A stretch of DNA of 64,000 bases from Caldimonas brevitalea (GTDB taxonomy: Bacteria; Pseudomonadota; Gammaproteobacteria; Burkholderiales; Burkholderiaceae_C): the NCBI RefSeq assembly GCF_001017435.1, contig NZ_CP011371.1, forward strand, positions 5,022,001-5,086,000. The letters run 5' to 3'. Every line of letters begins with the position of its first letter. Position 1 is the stretch's first letter. The notes beneath the pieces were generated by a model. It made no database searches. It had not been told where the DNA came from and saw only the letters and a list, made by a program, of their open reading frames with translations. Positions 9,801-19,166 of this stretch are shown here, in pieces. A program made the translations under genes and the position numbers.

Positions 9801-12095
9801 CAGACGCTGACCGACCAGACCACGCACGCGGTCGCCGCCGGGCTGCGCCACCGACACCTGCCGTTGATGCAGGTCGCCGAAGGTGTGCGGCGCCGGCAGC
9901 CGGGCCGCACGCAGTTGTTCGACGCCGTGTTCATCTGCCAGCCCGAGCGCGGTGGCGCCCGGCAGGCGGCGGCGGCGCTGCTGGCCGGCAGTGAGGCATG
10001 GCGCAGCAGCGGGCAATGGCCCGGGCTGCGGGTGCGCTCGCGTCAGGTGACGGCGAGCGCCGGCCAGGCGCTGCTGACGCTGCTGGTGTTCCCGCACGCC
10101 GATGGCGCCCGCCTCGCACTCGAATACGACCCGCAACGCCTGCCGGCCGACTTCGCCTCCCGTGTGCTGGATCACTACGCCGGCTTGCTGCGGACCTTCG
10201 TGCGCGACCCGCGGCAGCCCATTGCGCGAGCCGACTATTTGTCCGCGGACGAGTTGGCCTTGCAATGGCAGGCGTGGAACGCGGCCGGACACGCGACACC
10301 AGACACCGTACGGCGCACCACACTGGTCGAGCTGTTCCAGCAGCAAGTCGCAGCCCGGCCCGACGCGGTGGCGGTGCTCGATGCGAGCGGCAGCGCCTTG
10401 CGCTATGCCGAGCTGGCGACGCAGGCGCGGCAGTGGTGTGCACAGCTGCAGCGCCTGGGCGTCGGCCGTGGCGACTGTGTCGGCGTGGCCCTGCCCCGCG
10501 ACCGTCACCTGCCGGCCGCGCTGCTCGGGGTCCTGATGAGCGGTGCCGCCTATGTACCGCTCGACCTCGACTACCCGGCGGCCCGTTTGCATCACATCCT
10601 CGACAGCAGCGGCGCGCGTTGTGTGGTCACGGTGCCGGCGCAGGCGCAGCGGTTCACCGCCAGTGGCCGCCCCTGCCTGTTCCACGACAGCACGGCCGCC
10701 AGCGCCGAAGTGCGGCCCGTCCCGCTCAGTCCGGCGGACCCCGCCTATGTGCTCTACACCTCCGGCTCGACCGGCCAGCCCAAGGGCGTGCAGGTGACAC
10801 ACGGCAACGTGGTGGCGCTGCTCGCCTGGGCGTACCAGGCCCTCGACGAGTCGGAGCGCGCCCGGGTGCTCGCCTCCACCTCGGTGTGTTTCGACCTGTC
10901 CGTGTTCGAATTTTTCGTGCCGCTGTGTGGCGGCACCACCTGCGTGGTGGTCGAGCGCATCCTCGACCTGATCGAATCGGTGCCGGCGCCAGTGACCCTG
11001 ATCAACACCGTGCCCTCGGCGATCGACGCGCTGGTGGCCGCGCGTGCCGTGCCCGACAGCGTGCTGACCGCCCTGGTCGCGGGCGAACCGTTCCGCCAGG
11101 CGCTGGTCGAGCGGCTCTACGCCGGCAGCCGGGTGCGTCGGGTGCTCGACCTCTACGGGCCGACCGAAGACACCGTGTATTCCACCTGCGCCGAGCGCCG
11201 CCCCGGCGGGCGCGAGACCATCGGGCGGCCGCTGCCCGGCACCCGTGCCTACTTGCTCGACGCCCGTCAGCAACCAGTGCCGGCGGGCCTGCCCGGCGAG
11301 CTGTACCTGGCCGGCAGCGGCCTGAGCCTCGGCTACCGGGGTCGCGACGACCTGACCGCCGAGGCATTCGCCTTGCCGGCCGCGCTCGCCCACCTCGAGC
11401 AGCGCGTCTACCGCACCGGCGATATCGTGCGCTACACGGCCGGCGGCGAGATCGTCTACCTGGGGCGACGTGACCACCAGGTCAAGGTGCGTGGCTACCG
11501 CATCGAGCTGCAGGAGGTCGAAGCCTGCTTGCTGCGAGGTGATGCGGTCCAGGAGGCGGTGGCCCATGTCGTGCCGTCGGGGCAAGGGCATGCGACGTTG
11601 GTGGCCTATGTGGTGTGGCAAGGCGCGGGCGACGACACCGTGCGGCAACGCGAACTGAACGCTCACCTGGCGCGCCAGCTGCCGAGCTACATGCGGCCGT
11701 CGGTGATCGTGACCTTGGCGCAGCTGCCCCGCACGCTCAACGGCAAGGTCGATCGCAAAGCCTTGCCTACGGTCCAGCTGGCCGACAGCCGCGACGCCAC
11801 CCCGCTCCAGCCCGGCCTGGAAACCGAGCTCGCCGCCTTGTGGGGCGCCGTGCTCGGCACCACGCCGACGCAGCGTCGCGATCACTTCATCGAGCTGGGC
11901 GGCAACTCCTTGTCGGCCGTCCAACTGCGCACCGCACTGAAGCGCGAGTGGGCGCTGGATGTGCCGCTGGCGGCCCTGATCGCCGTGCCCGTGCTCGCCG
12001 ATCAGGCCGAGCTGCTGCGCGAAATGTCGGCCCGCCCGGCCGCTGCCGACGACACGTCTGGCGCCGCCACCGAACTCGAGGAAGTCGAACTGTGA
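6879..12095 (+). CDS. NRPS: FAAL-ACP-C-A-PCP
   Basis: This 1738-residue synthetase starts a lipopeptide chain. A fatty acyl-AMP ligase (about 1-570) has YSSGSTGDPKG and SWLPLFHDMGLIG; it activates a fatty acid and loads it on the ACP (LGLDSLQ, Ser623). A condensation domain follows (about 685-1120) whose active motif reads HHITTDF (His813-His814, Asp818), with Phe in place of the usual Gly. An adenylation domain (about 1150-1640) has LYTSGSTGQPKG (Tyr1293) and GKVDRK; its specificity pocket read by eye is D-L-F-N-L-A-L-V-Y-K, which is nearest to small-residue codes such as Ala but is not a firm match. A PCP ends the protein (GGNSLSAV, Ser1677). The ATG at 6879 has AAAGG 8 nt upstream and begins the FAAL homology. 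The gene stop overlaps the GTG of the next synthetase. Confidence 0.92.
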   Translation: MTQPVDSLPNFYSVIRHWAAQAPQRLAFNFLADGDTTEATLTYGELDRRARAVASVLQARGWADAPVLLQYRPGLDFIVAFFGCLYAGSIAVPAYPPTGNRSKSDRLQKLVASCGAVVVLTNNTTRGDLERDLDGAAATLPVVCTDALGDAGADDWRDPQADRQRIAFLQYSSGSTGDPKGVVVTHGNLMHNQATIRAAMGNGDHTVFASWLPLFHDMGLIGNVMQPLYLGVPCHLMPPMAFLQKPLRWLKLISEQRVTCTGGPNFAYDLCVDKISDTERASLDLSSWQVAYNGSEPVRAETLRRFADAYAPHGLAAGALYPCYGLAEGTLFVTGPEPGAGARVLDLDARALESGLVRPAHGDARSSRALTSCGRVWGGQSVLVVDAATRTRCADGQVGEIWLQGESITGGYWQRPDANAQSFATLADAADAGRYCRTGDLGFFSNGELYVTGRLKEMMIVRGRNHYPQDIEHTVQQAWPGFVRGGGAAFVDGEPGRERLVLVQEIARTALRGYQHAQAEELAREAVALHHGLTLSELVPIKPATLAKTSSGKIRRDFMRTAWRQGELTRVDLGLPAGRGESGPAAATLPPHYATLRDALIELDVPATAIDARHTLLQLGLDSLQLVELQSRLARRLGAAPAIETLFRAQSLAALAAELDRVQPVTPSADTQLRTPEVETDTLTPYQWAIWLKQQQTEAPIYNLAVAFEFEPHLDTGRIAAAHAQLLERHRHLRSHVVEGPAGELRWQPLDTPAAARLCALQCERVDGWSETQVDAALAAFRRRPFRLEQEPPLRAWLLERAGRGPLLALCMHHITTDFHGAGALVDELLRSVATPGDVLAPPAPAPHALLAEVATSAPAADEGWLDTLAAADADLDLGLPAPAAPGLLPLASVDRALPGDLVKALRDTARDTGSTLNVLLAAAFAALLHRYTGQDSLCLGMPFSVRPDTLLDWPGNAVNMVPLALRFSDADTLQTLTDQTTHAVAAGLRHRHLPLMQVAEGVRRRQPGRTQLFDAVFICQPERGGARQAAAALLAGSEAWRSSGQWPGLRVRSRQVTASAGQALLTLLVFPHADGARLALEYDPQRLPADFASRVLDHYAGLLRTFVRDPRQPIARADYLSADELALQWQAWNAAGHATPDTVRRTTLVELFQQQVAARPDAVAVLDASGSALRYAELATQARQWCAQLQRLGVGRGDCVGVALPRDRHLPAALLGVLMSGAAYVPLDLDYPAARLHHILDSSGARCVVTVPAQAQRFTASGRPCLFHDSTAASAEVRPVPLSPADPAYVLYTSGSTGQPKGVQVTHGNVVALLAWAYQALDESERARVLASTSVCFDLSVFEFFVPLCGGTTCVVVERILDLIESVPAPVTLINTVPSAIDALVAARAVPDSVLTALVAGEPFRQALVERLYAGSRVRRVLDLYGPTEDTVYSTCAERRPGGRETIGRPLPGTRAYLLDARQQPVPAGLPGELYLAGSGLSLGYRGRDDLTAEAFALPAALAHLEQRVYRTGDIVRYTAGGEIVYLGRRDHQVKVRGYRIELQEVEACLLRGDAVQEAVAHVVPSGQGHATLVAYVVWQGAGDDTVRQRELNAHLARQLPSYMRPSVIVTLAQLPRTLNGKVDRKALPTVQLADSRDATPLQPGLETELAALWGAVLGTTPTQRRDHFIELGGNSLSAVQLRTALKREWALDVPLAALIAVPVLADQAELLREMSARPAAADDTSGAATELEEVEL

Positions 12096-15000
12096 GCAAA
12101 GACGTTCTGCTGCTGATCGAGCGGCTGCGCGGGCGTGGCATCCAGCTGCGCGGCGAGCACGGCCAGTTGAAGATCACCGCGCCCAAGGGTGCACTCGATG
12201 CGGCCACCACGCAGCTGCTGCGCGACCACAAGGCCGAAGTGCTGACCTGGCTCACACAACTCGAGGCCGGTACGCCCGGCGGTATCCCCAAGGCCGACCT
12301 TTGCCCCGACACACCTGTGCCGGCGACCGTGGGCCAACAGCGCTTGTGGCTGCTGACCCAGCAAGGCATGGGCAGCGCCTATCACATCGCGGCTGGCCTG
12401 CGCCTGCAAGGCGAGCTCGACGAGGGCGCACTGCGCGCCGCGGTCGCGCACTGCCTGCAGCAGCATGCGGCCTTGCGCACCCGGCTGGTCGAGCGTGACG
12501 GCCGGCTGTGGCAGCAGGTGCAGCCCGAGGGGCCCGAGCTGGAGGTGGTGGACACCCCGGGGGCCGATGCCGTCGCGCTGCTGCACGACTACGCCGAGCC
12601 GCCCTTCGACCTCGCGCAACATGCCCCCGCCCGGCTGCGGTTGCTGCGCTGCGGCCCGCGCGAACAGGTGCTGCTGATCTGCGTGCACCACAGTGCCATC
12701 GACGGCTGGGGCCTGGGCCTGGTGCTCGAGCACCTCGGGCGCGCGTATGCAGCGCTGGCCCAGGGCCAAGAGCCCAGTTGGCCCACGGCCTCGCTGAGCA
12801 TGGCCGATGTCGCGCTGTGGCAGCAACGCCAGGACGAACAAGGCGCCCACGAGACCGCCCTCGCCTACTGGCAGGCCCAGTTGGCCGAGCGGCCCGAGCC
12901 GCTGCGCCTGAGCCCGCGCGAAGCGGCCCCCGACGACTGGCGCGGCGGCCAGCATCTGTTCGAGCTGCCCGCCACGCTGGCCCACGATCTGCAGCGCCTC
13001 GCCTCGGCCAGCCGCATCACGCTGTACCACTGGCTGTTGGCCAGCTACAAGCTGCTGCTGGGCAAGTACTGCGGCCAGCGCGAGGTCGCGCTGCTGGTGC
13101 CGGTGGCCAACCGGCAGGCCGCCGGCCTGCAGGACCTGGTCGGCCTGTTGACCAACACCGTGCCCAGCGTCAGCGTGATCGACAGCCGTTTGAGCCTGCG
13201 GCAATGGGCCCAGCAGGAGAGCGACACCACGCTGCAGGCCCTGGCGCACCACGGTGTGCCGTTCGAGCGCATCGTGCAGCACTGCCGAGCGCAAGGCCTG
13301 GAGGTGCCGGCCCACCTGATGTTCAGCCTGCAGACCGTCTCCGAGCTGGACCTGCAGCTGCCCGGGCTGCAGGGTGAGCTGCTGCGCTACCAGGCCAGCC
13401 AGGCCAAGTTCGACTTGAATTTGACCGTTGAGCAGCGCGGCGAGCGCCTGCTGGGGGTGCTCGAATACCGCCAGGCCGTGCTCGACGAAGACCAGGCGGC
13501 CACGCTGGCGCAGGCTTATGTGAGGCTGCTCGAACAGGTCGTGCAGGCGCCCGACCGGCCGCTCGGCGCCGTCGCGCTGGCGCCGGCGCGCGTGGAACCT
13601 TACGTGCCGGTGGCCGAGGGCCCCAGCGTGATCGAGCAGATCTACGCGCAAGTGGCCCGCACGCCGGACGCGCCGGCGGTTGTGCAAGGCACTCATGCCC
13701 TCAGTTATGCCCAGCTCTGGCAGCAGGTCAGCGGTGCGAGCCGCGCCTTGCGCGACGCCGGCATCGGCCGCGGCCAACAGGTCGGTGTGTTGTTGCCACC
13801 CGGCCCCTCGCTGGTCGTCGCGGCGCTGGCCGCGCATTGTGTCGGCGCCGCCTATGCGCCGCTGGACCTGCACCAGCCCACCGAACGCCTGGCACTGATG
13901 GTGCAGGACGCGCGGCTGGATGCGGTGTTCGCCTTGCCCGGCAGCACCCCGCTGGGAGAGGCGCTCTGGCTCGCGTTGAATCTTGAATCGGCAGTGGACC
14001 TCGAGCCGGTGATACCTGCGCCCGCCGATGCCCGCGACCCGGCCTATCTGATCTTCACCTCCGGCTCGACCGGCCGGCCCAAGGCGGCACGGGTCCACCA
14101 GCGTGGCCTGACCCAGCTGGTGCAGTGGTACCGCGAGACTTGCGTCGACGCGAACACCCGGGTGCTGGTCATCAGCAACCCCAGCTTCGACCTGACGCAG
14201 AAGAATTTGCTCGCGCCGCTGACCTGCGGTGCCGTGGTCGGCTTCCCCGCTGCCGAGCGCTTCGACCCGCAAGCGATCGCACAGGCCTTGCAGGCGCAGC
14301 GCAGCACCTTGGTCAACTGCACCCCCACGGCCTTCCAGACGCTGCTGCTGCAGGCCGAGGCCGACCCGCAAGGCGACACCGCGCTGCGCAGCCTGCGCCA
14401 CGTCGTGCTCGGCGGCGAGCCGATCGCGCTGCAGCCGCTGCGCCGCTGGCAGCAGCGCCACGGGCCGGTGCAGATCGTCAACAGCTATGGCCCCACCGAG
14501 TGCTCCGATGTGGTCGCCTATGAACTGCTGCCGCTGGACCTGGCGCAGGCCACCGCACCGATCGCCATCGGCGTAGCGGTGCCGGGTTGTCGGCTCGAGG
14601 TGGTCGACTTCGATGCCCAGCCGCTGCCGCCTGGCGCCGTCGGCGAGTTGCGCATCGACGGCGATTGTGTGGGCCTGGGGTACGTCGGCCGCGACGAGCT
14701 GACCGCCCAGCTGTTCCGCTCCGGCGGGTGCGGTGTCAACGGCTGGCGTTACCACAGCGGCGACCTGGTGCAGCAGCAAGCCGATGGGCGTTTGCAGTAC
14801 CTGGGCCGGCGCGACCAGCAGATCAAGCTCAACGGCTACCGCATCGAGCTGGGGGAGGTCGAGGCCGCACTGCTGGCGCTCGAGGGCATCGCCCAGGCCG
14901 CTGTCGCGGTGCGCCGCGATGCGCGTGGCAATGCCGTGCTGGCCGCCTTCTACGTGGGCCGTGAGGGCCACAACACGCACAGTGAAGACGGGCTGCGCCA

Positions 15001-18000
15001 GGCGCTGGCGGGCACACTCGCGAGCTACCAGGTGCCGGCCCGGTATGTGGCGCTCGAGGCCCTGCCGCTGACCCGCAGCGGCAAGGTCGACCGCAACGCG
15101 CTGCCACAGCAGTTGCCGGAGCGCGTGGCCACGACGGAGAGCGACGACGCGACACCGCTGAACCCGCGCGAGCACCACCTCGCCGCCGTCTGGGCCCAGC
15201 TGCTCGGCCTGGAGCGGCTACCGCGCCGTGACGACGACTTCTTCGCGCTCGGCGGCCACTCGATGCTCGCGCTTGAACTGGTGCGTGCCTTGCGTGAACA
15301 ACACCAGCTGCGCCTGAGCGTCGACCTCGTGTTCCGCCACCCCACCTTGCAAACCATGGCCGGCGTGCTCGAAGACACCCCGCCCGACGTGCAACACCCG
15401 CTGCTGCAGGTCGACGCCGCCACCCCGGTCGCGTTGACACCTTTGCAGCGCCGCCTGTGGTTCTTGTTCCGCCTCGAAGGACCGAACGCGAGCTACAACA
15501 TGTCCGCCGCCTATCGGCTGCGCGGCAGGCCCGATGTGCCCGCCTTGCTCGCCGCGCTGCGCGACGTCGTCACCTGCCACTGGATCTTGCGCAGCCGGTT
15601 GCAGCAAAGCGCCGACCAGCCGCTGCCGATGCTGGCCGTCGGCGACGTCGCCGACGTCCCGATCGTGCAAACATCGGCCCCGGCCGACCAAGTGCGCGAC
15701 CAGGTGGCGGCCTTCCTCGCCCGGCCGTTCGACCTCGCGCACGAAGCACTCGCGCGCTTCGAGCTGCTGCGGGTGTCCAACGACGAATGCCTGTTGCTCG
15801 CCAACCTGCACCACATCGTCTGCGACGGTCTGTCGCTGCGCACCCTGTTCGCCGACCTGGGGCGCGCCTACACGCTGCGGCGCCGCGGCGGCGCCACCCT
15901 GCTGGACGACAACCCGCCGCTGCAGTTCGCCCAACTTGCCGCGAGCCAGGCCCGCGACCGGGATGACGCCGCTTACCGGCGCCAGCGCGACGAACTGACG
16001 GCCGCCTTGCGCGACGCACCGCACGACTCGTCCTTGCCGACCGACTGGCCGCGTCAGCGGCAGCAGACCGATCGGGCCGCCGGCCGGATCGACCTGTCGC
16101 TGCCGCCGTCGCTGCGGGCGCAAATCCAGGCGCTGGCCGCCGCACACGCCACCTCCGGCTTCTGCGTCCTGCTCGCCAGCTGGTGCTGGTTGCTGTCGCG
16201 CTACCGGCGGCAGCACGACGTGGTGGTCGGCGTACCCATCGTCTGCCGCGACGAACCGGGCAGCGAAGACGTCATCGGCCCACTGCTCAACACGCTTGCG
16301 GTGCGGGTGGATGGCAGTGACACGCCCCACTTCTCGGCCTTGATCGACCGCACCGCGCGTGCACTCGAGTTCGCCCGCGAGCGCCGCCGCGTGTCGTTCG
16401 AAGACCTCGTCGACGCGCTGAACCCGCCCCGCATGCTCGACCTGTCGCCGGTGTTCCAGACCCAGTTCGTGATGGACCCGGTCGACGTCGGCGCGCTGGC
16501 CTTGGACCCGCTCGAGGTGCAAGCGCTCGGAGCGGCCGAGCTCGGCGCCGAGACCGGCGCGAAGTACGACCTGAACCTGCATTTGTTCGACAGCGGTCGC
16601 GACCTGAGCGGCTATCTCGACTACCGCCGTGCGCTGTACCACCGCAGCACCATCGAAGGTGTCGCCCAGGCCTGGTTGACACTGCTGCAGAGCCTCACGC
16701 AGCAACCCGAGCGTCCGCTCGCCGAGCACACGCTGCTGGACCCGCCAAGCTGGCGCGCCTTGCAGGCGGTGGTGCAACGTGTCGACCCGGACCTGCCCAC
16801 CGATCAGACCGTGCACCGGCTGTTCGAGCAGCAGGTGCGCCGCACGCCCGAGGCCGTCGCGCTGTCGAGCCGTGTCGAAGGCGAGTTGCACTACGCGGAA
16901 CTCGATGCCCGCGCCAACCAGTTGGCCCACCGGCTGCTCGCCGAAGGCCTGCGCGGCGGCGAGGTGGTGGCGGTGCTGCAAGGTCGCGGCCATGCGCGTA
17001 TCGTCACGCTGCTGGCGGTGCTCAAGGCCGGTGCGGCCTACCTGCCGGTGGACCCTGAATGGCCCAGCGAACGCCGCCGGCTGGTGCTCGATCAGGCGCG
17101 CTGCGGCTGGGCCATCGTCGACGAAGGGCAACGCCAGGCGCTGGCGGCGTCGGCCGCCACCGTGGCAGCACGTGTGCTGAGCCCATGGTCGCCGGCCGAC
17201 CGCGTGCACCCCTCGCAAGCCCCGGCGGTGACCGTCGGCGGCAACAGCCCCTGCTATCTGATGTTCACGTCCGGCTCGACCGGTGTGCCCAAGGGTGTGC
17301 TGATCCGCCACGGCGGTGTCGCACACGACCTGCTGTTTTTGATCCGCAAGCTGGGCCTGGGCCCCGGCGACCGGGTGCTGCAGCTGACCTCGTTCAGCTT
17401 CGACCCCTCGGTGCGCGACCTGTTCGCCACGCTCGGCAGCGGCGCGACGGCGGTGGTGGTCGACGACGAGACCGCCAAACACCCGGCCCGCATCGTCGCT
17501 GCCCTGCAATCGGCCCACGCGACCCATGTGCTGTCGATGGTGCCGACCCTGTTGCGTGCCTTGCTGGCAGAAGCCGACGCTGACACCACCCCGTGGCAAG
17601 GCGGCTTGCGTGTGCTGGGCCTCAACGGCGAGCGGCTGAGAGGCGACGATTGCGAGCGAGCGCGCCGCCGCTTCGGCACCGACCTGCACATCCTCAACCA
17701 GTACGGCCCCACCGAAGCGACGATGACGAGTGCGACGCATCTGGTGCAAGAGGCCGACACGCAAGCGCTCACCGTGCCGCTCGGCACGCCCAACCCCAAC
17801 ACGTCGCTTTATGTGATGGACGAACAGGGCCAGCCCCTGCCCGTGGGCGCCATCGGCGAAATCTGGATCAGCGGGCCGGGCCTGGCGGACGGCTACACGG
17901 GCCAGCCCGAGCAAAGCGCCGCCAGCTTTGTCAGCCGCTGCTTGCCGCACCAAGCGCAGCCGACGCGGTTCTACCGGACCGGCGACCTCGGCCGCTGGCG

Positions 18001-18736
18001 CGGCGACGGCGTGCTGGAGTTCCAGGGCCGGGTCGACTTCCAGATCAAGCTGCGCGGCCACCGGATCGAACTGGGCGAGATCGACGCCTGCCTCGGCCAG
18101 CAGCCGGGCATTGCGCACTGCGCCAGCACTTTGTACGAGGACGGCGCGGGGCGCCAGTGGTTGTGCGCTTTCTACACGCCGGCCGAGCCGGGCGTCGCGC
18201 TCGACGTGGGCCTGCTCAAGCAGGCGCTGGCGCGCCGGCTGCCGGCCGCGATGGTGCCGACACACTTCATCGAGCGCGCGACGCTGCCCCTGACCTCGAG
18301 CGGCAAGGTCGACCGCAAACGCCTGCCCGACCCGGCGCCGTTCGTGAACCTGCGCACCAGCGGTGGCAGCGCGCCGGCCGACGCGGTGGAGCGTCAGATC
18401 GCTGCGGTCTGGGCCGAACTGCTCGACCTGGCCGCCGCGCCCAACCGCGAGGCCAATTTCTTCGAGCTGGGCGCCAACTCGCTGTCGATGGTGCAGGCGC
18501 GCGACCGGCTGGCGCAGCAGTTCGGCGAGCAGCTGAGCGTGGTCGACCTGTTCCAGCACCCGAGCATTGCCGCGCTCGCCGCACACTTGCGTGGCAGTAC
18601 ATCGGGCGCGCCGGTCGTCCCCGGCGGTGTGGACGCCGACAAGCTCGACCGCCGCCGCGAGTTCCTGCAGCAGCGCGCGGGGCGTCAGCGTCCCGCCAGC
18701 CGCCCCCTGCAGGACCGTTTGCGCCACCAAGATTGA
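12092..18736 (+). CDS. NRPS: TubC-C-A-PCP-C-A-PCP, no release domain
   Basis: This 2214-residue synthetase adds two residues. It opens with a TubC-type N-terminal docking domain (1-50, SKDVLLLIERL), which should bind the C-terminal tail of the preceding NRPS. Module 1 has a C domain with intact HHSAIDG (His200), an A domain with FTSGSTGRPK (Phe655; pocket read as D-L-K-N-V-G-S-D-V-K) and a PCP (GGHSM, Ser1057). Module 2 has a C domain with HHIVCDG (His1241), an A domain with FTSGSTGVPKG (Phe1725; pocket roughly D-P-R-S-G-N-Q-M-T-K) and a PCP (GANSLSM, Ser2130). I cannot assign either pocket to an amino acid. Only about 50 basic, unstructured residues follow the last PCP, so no thioesterase, reductase or terminal C domain is present. 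The GTG start overlaps the upstream stop (GTGA) and sits exactly at the docking domain. Confidence 0.93.
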   Translation: MSKDVLLLIERLRGRGIQLRGEHGQLKITAPKGALDAATTQLLRDHKAEVLTWLTQLEAGTPGGIPKADLCPDTPVPATVGQQRLWLLTQQGMGSAYHIAAGLRLQGELDEGALRAAVAHCLQQHAALRTRLVERDGRLWQQVQPEGPELEVVDTPGADAVALLHDYAEPPFDLAQHAPARLRLLRCGPREQVLLICVHHSAIDGWGLGLVLEHLGRAYAALAQGQEPSWPTASLSMADVALWQQRQDEQGAHETALAYWQAQLAERPEPLRLSPREAAPDDWRGGQHLFELPATLAHDLQRLASASRITLYHWLLASYKLLLGKYCGQREVALLVPVANRQAAGLQDLVGLLTNTVPSVSVIDSRLSLRQWAQQESDTTLQALAHHGVPFERIVQHCRAQGLEVPAHLMFSLQTVSELDLQLPGLQGELLRYQASQAKFDLNLTVEQRGERLLGVLEYRQAVLDEDQAATLAQAYVRLLEQVVQAPDRPLGAVALAPARVEPYVPVAEGPSVIEQIYAQVARTPDAPAVVQGTHALSYAQLWQQVSGASRALRDAGIGRGQQVGVLLPPGPSLVVAALAAHCVGAAYAPLDLHQPTERLALMVQDARLDAVFALPGSTPLGEALWLALNLESAVDLEPVIPAPADARDPAYLIFTSGSTGRPKAARVHQRGLTQLVQWYRETCVDANTRVLVISNPSFDLTQKNLLAPLTCGAVVGFPAAERFDPQAIAQALQAQRSTLVNCTPTAFQTLLLQAEADPQGDTALRSLRHVVLGGEPIALQPLRRWQQRHGPVQIVNSYGPTECSDVVAYELLPLDLAQATAPIAIGVAVPGCRLEVVDFDAQPLPPGAVGELRIDGDCVGLGYVGRDELTAQLFRSGGCGVNGWRYHSGDLVQQQADGRLQYLGRRDQQIKLNGYRIELGEVEAALLALEGIAQAAVAVRRDARGNAVLAAFYVGREGHNTHSEDGLRQALAGTLASYQVPARYVALEALPLTRSGKVDRNALPQQLPERVATTESDDATPLNPREHHLAAVWAQLLGLERLPRRDDDFFALGGHSMLALELVRALREQHQLRLSVDLVFRHPTLQTMAGVLEDTPPDVQHPLLQVDAATPVALTPLQRRLWFLFRLEGPNASYNMSAAYRLRGRPDVPALLAALRDVVTCHWILRSRLQQSADQPLPMLAVGDVADVPIVQTSAPADQVRDQVAAFLARPFDLAHEALARFELLRVSNDECLLLANLHHIVCDGLSLRTLFADLGRAYTLRRRGGATLLDDNPPLQFAQLAASQARDRDDAAYRRQRDELTAALRDAPHDSSLPTDWPRQRQQTDRAAGRIDLSLPPSLRAQIQALAAAHATSGFCVLLASWCWLLSRYRRQHDVVVGVPIVCRDEPGSEDVIGPLLNTLAVRVDGSDTPHFSALIDRTARALEFARERRRVSFEDLVDALNPPRMLDLSPVFQTQFVMDPVDVGALALDPLEVQALGAAELGAETGAKYDLNLHLFDSGRDLSGYLDYRRALYHRSTIEGVAQAWLTLLQSLTQQPERPLAEHTLLDPPSWRALQAVVQRVDPDLPTDQTVHRLFEQQVRRTPEAVALSSRVEGELHYAELDARANQLAHRLLAEGLRGGEVVAVLQGRGHARIVTLLAVLKAGAAYLPVDPEWPSERRRLVLDQARCGWAIVDEGQRQALAASAATVAARVLSPWSPADRVHPSQAPAVTVGGNSPCYLMFTSGSTGVPKGVLIRHGGVAHDLLFLIRKLGLGPGDRVLQLTSFSFDPSVRDLFATLGSGATAVVVDDETAKHPARIVAALQSAHATHVLSMVPTLLRALLAEADADTTPWQGGLRVLGLNGERLRGDDCERARRRFGTDLHILNQYGPTEATMTSATHLVQEADTQALTVPLGTPNPNTSLYVMDEQGQPLPVGAIGEIWISGPGLADGYTGQPEQSAASFVSRCLPHQAQPTRFYRTGDLGRWRGDGVLEFQGRVDFQIKLRGHRIELGEIDACLGQQPGIAHCASTLYEDGAGRQWLCAFYTPAEPGVALDVGLLKQALARRLPAAMVPTHFIERATLPLTSSGKVDRKRLPDPAPFVNLRTSGGSAPADAVERQIAAVWAELLDLAAAPNREANFFELGANSLSMVQARDRLAQQFGEQLSVVDLFQHPSIAALAAHLRGSTSGAPVVPGGVDADKLDRRREFLQQRAGRQRPASRPLQDRLRHQD

Positions 18737-18758
18737 TCTTCAGGAAGAAGCCGTGCCC

Positions 18759-19166
18759 ATGAACACCCCCCAAGACGACACCCGCTTCGAGCGCGGGCTC
18801 GCCCTGCTGCGAGAGATCGAGCTCGACCTCGGCAACGAACACGGCCTGCTGCACGGCATGCGGGTCCATGCGCCGCGCTTCAAGCGCCGCACCATCGAGA
18901 TGTTCGGCGATTTCTATGCGGGCGAGCAGACCGTCGACCTGAAGACCAAGCTGCTGCTCGCGGTCGCGCATGCTTCACACCAGGCCAGCGACGAGGGCTT
19001 GCTGGAGTTCCACATCGGCGCCGCGCTGAAGGCGGGCTGGAGCCAGGTCCAGGTGGTCGAGGTGCTGGAACTGGCTGCCGCTTTCGCCGGATGGCAAACC
19101 GCCATTCGTGCGGTCCAGATCGCGGTGCGCACCTTCGAGAAATGCGCCAGCGCCGAAAAGAAATGA
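18759..19166 (+). CDS. Carboxymuconolactone decarboxylase-fold protein without CxxC
   Basis: This 135-residue protein has the all-helical AhpD/carboxymuconolactone-decarboxylase fold, recognised from the pattern KTKLLLAVAHASHQ...LLEFHIGAALKAGWSQVQVVEVLELAAAFAGW. Redox-active AhpD-type members carry a CxxC pair at the start of the second core helix; here that stretch reads ASHQASDEGLLEFH, with no cysteine, so peroxidase activity is unlikely. Some decarboxylase-type members work without the cysteines and use His instead. The gene starts 22 nt after the NRPS stop and its own stop overlaps the next ATG (ATGA), so it belongs to the operon. A GTG at 18753 is an equally good start, since AGGA at 18742 is better spaced for it. 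The role in the pathway is unknown. Confidence 0.75.
   Translation: MNTPQDDTRFERGLALLREIELDLGNEHGLLHGMRVHAPRFKRRTIEMFGDFYAGEQTVDLKTKLLLAVAHASHQASDEGLLEFHIGAALKAGWSQVQVVEVLELAAAFAGWQTAIRAVQIAVRTFEKCASAEKK

Noticed and set aside
6669..18730. Very long open frames on the minus strand opposite the synthetases (1751, 1058 and 1170 codons)
   Set aside because: They mirror the plus-strand NRPS codons in GC-rich DNA, have no domain pattern and have repetitive Arg/Gln/Val-rich composition.
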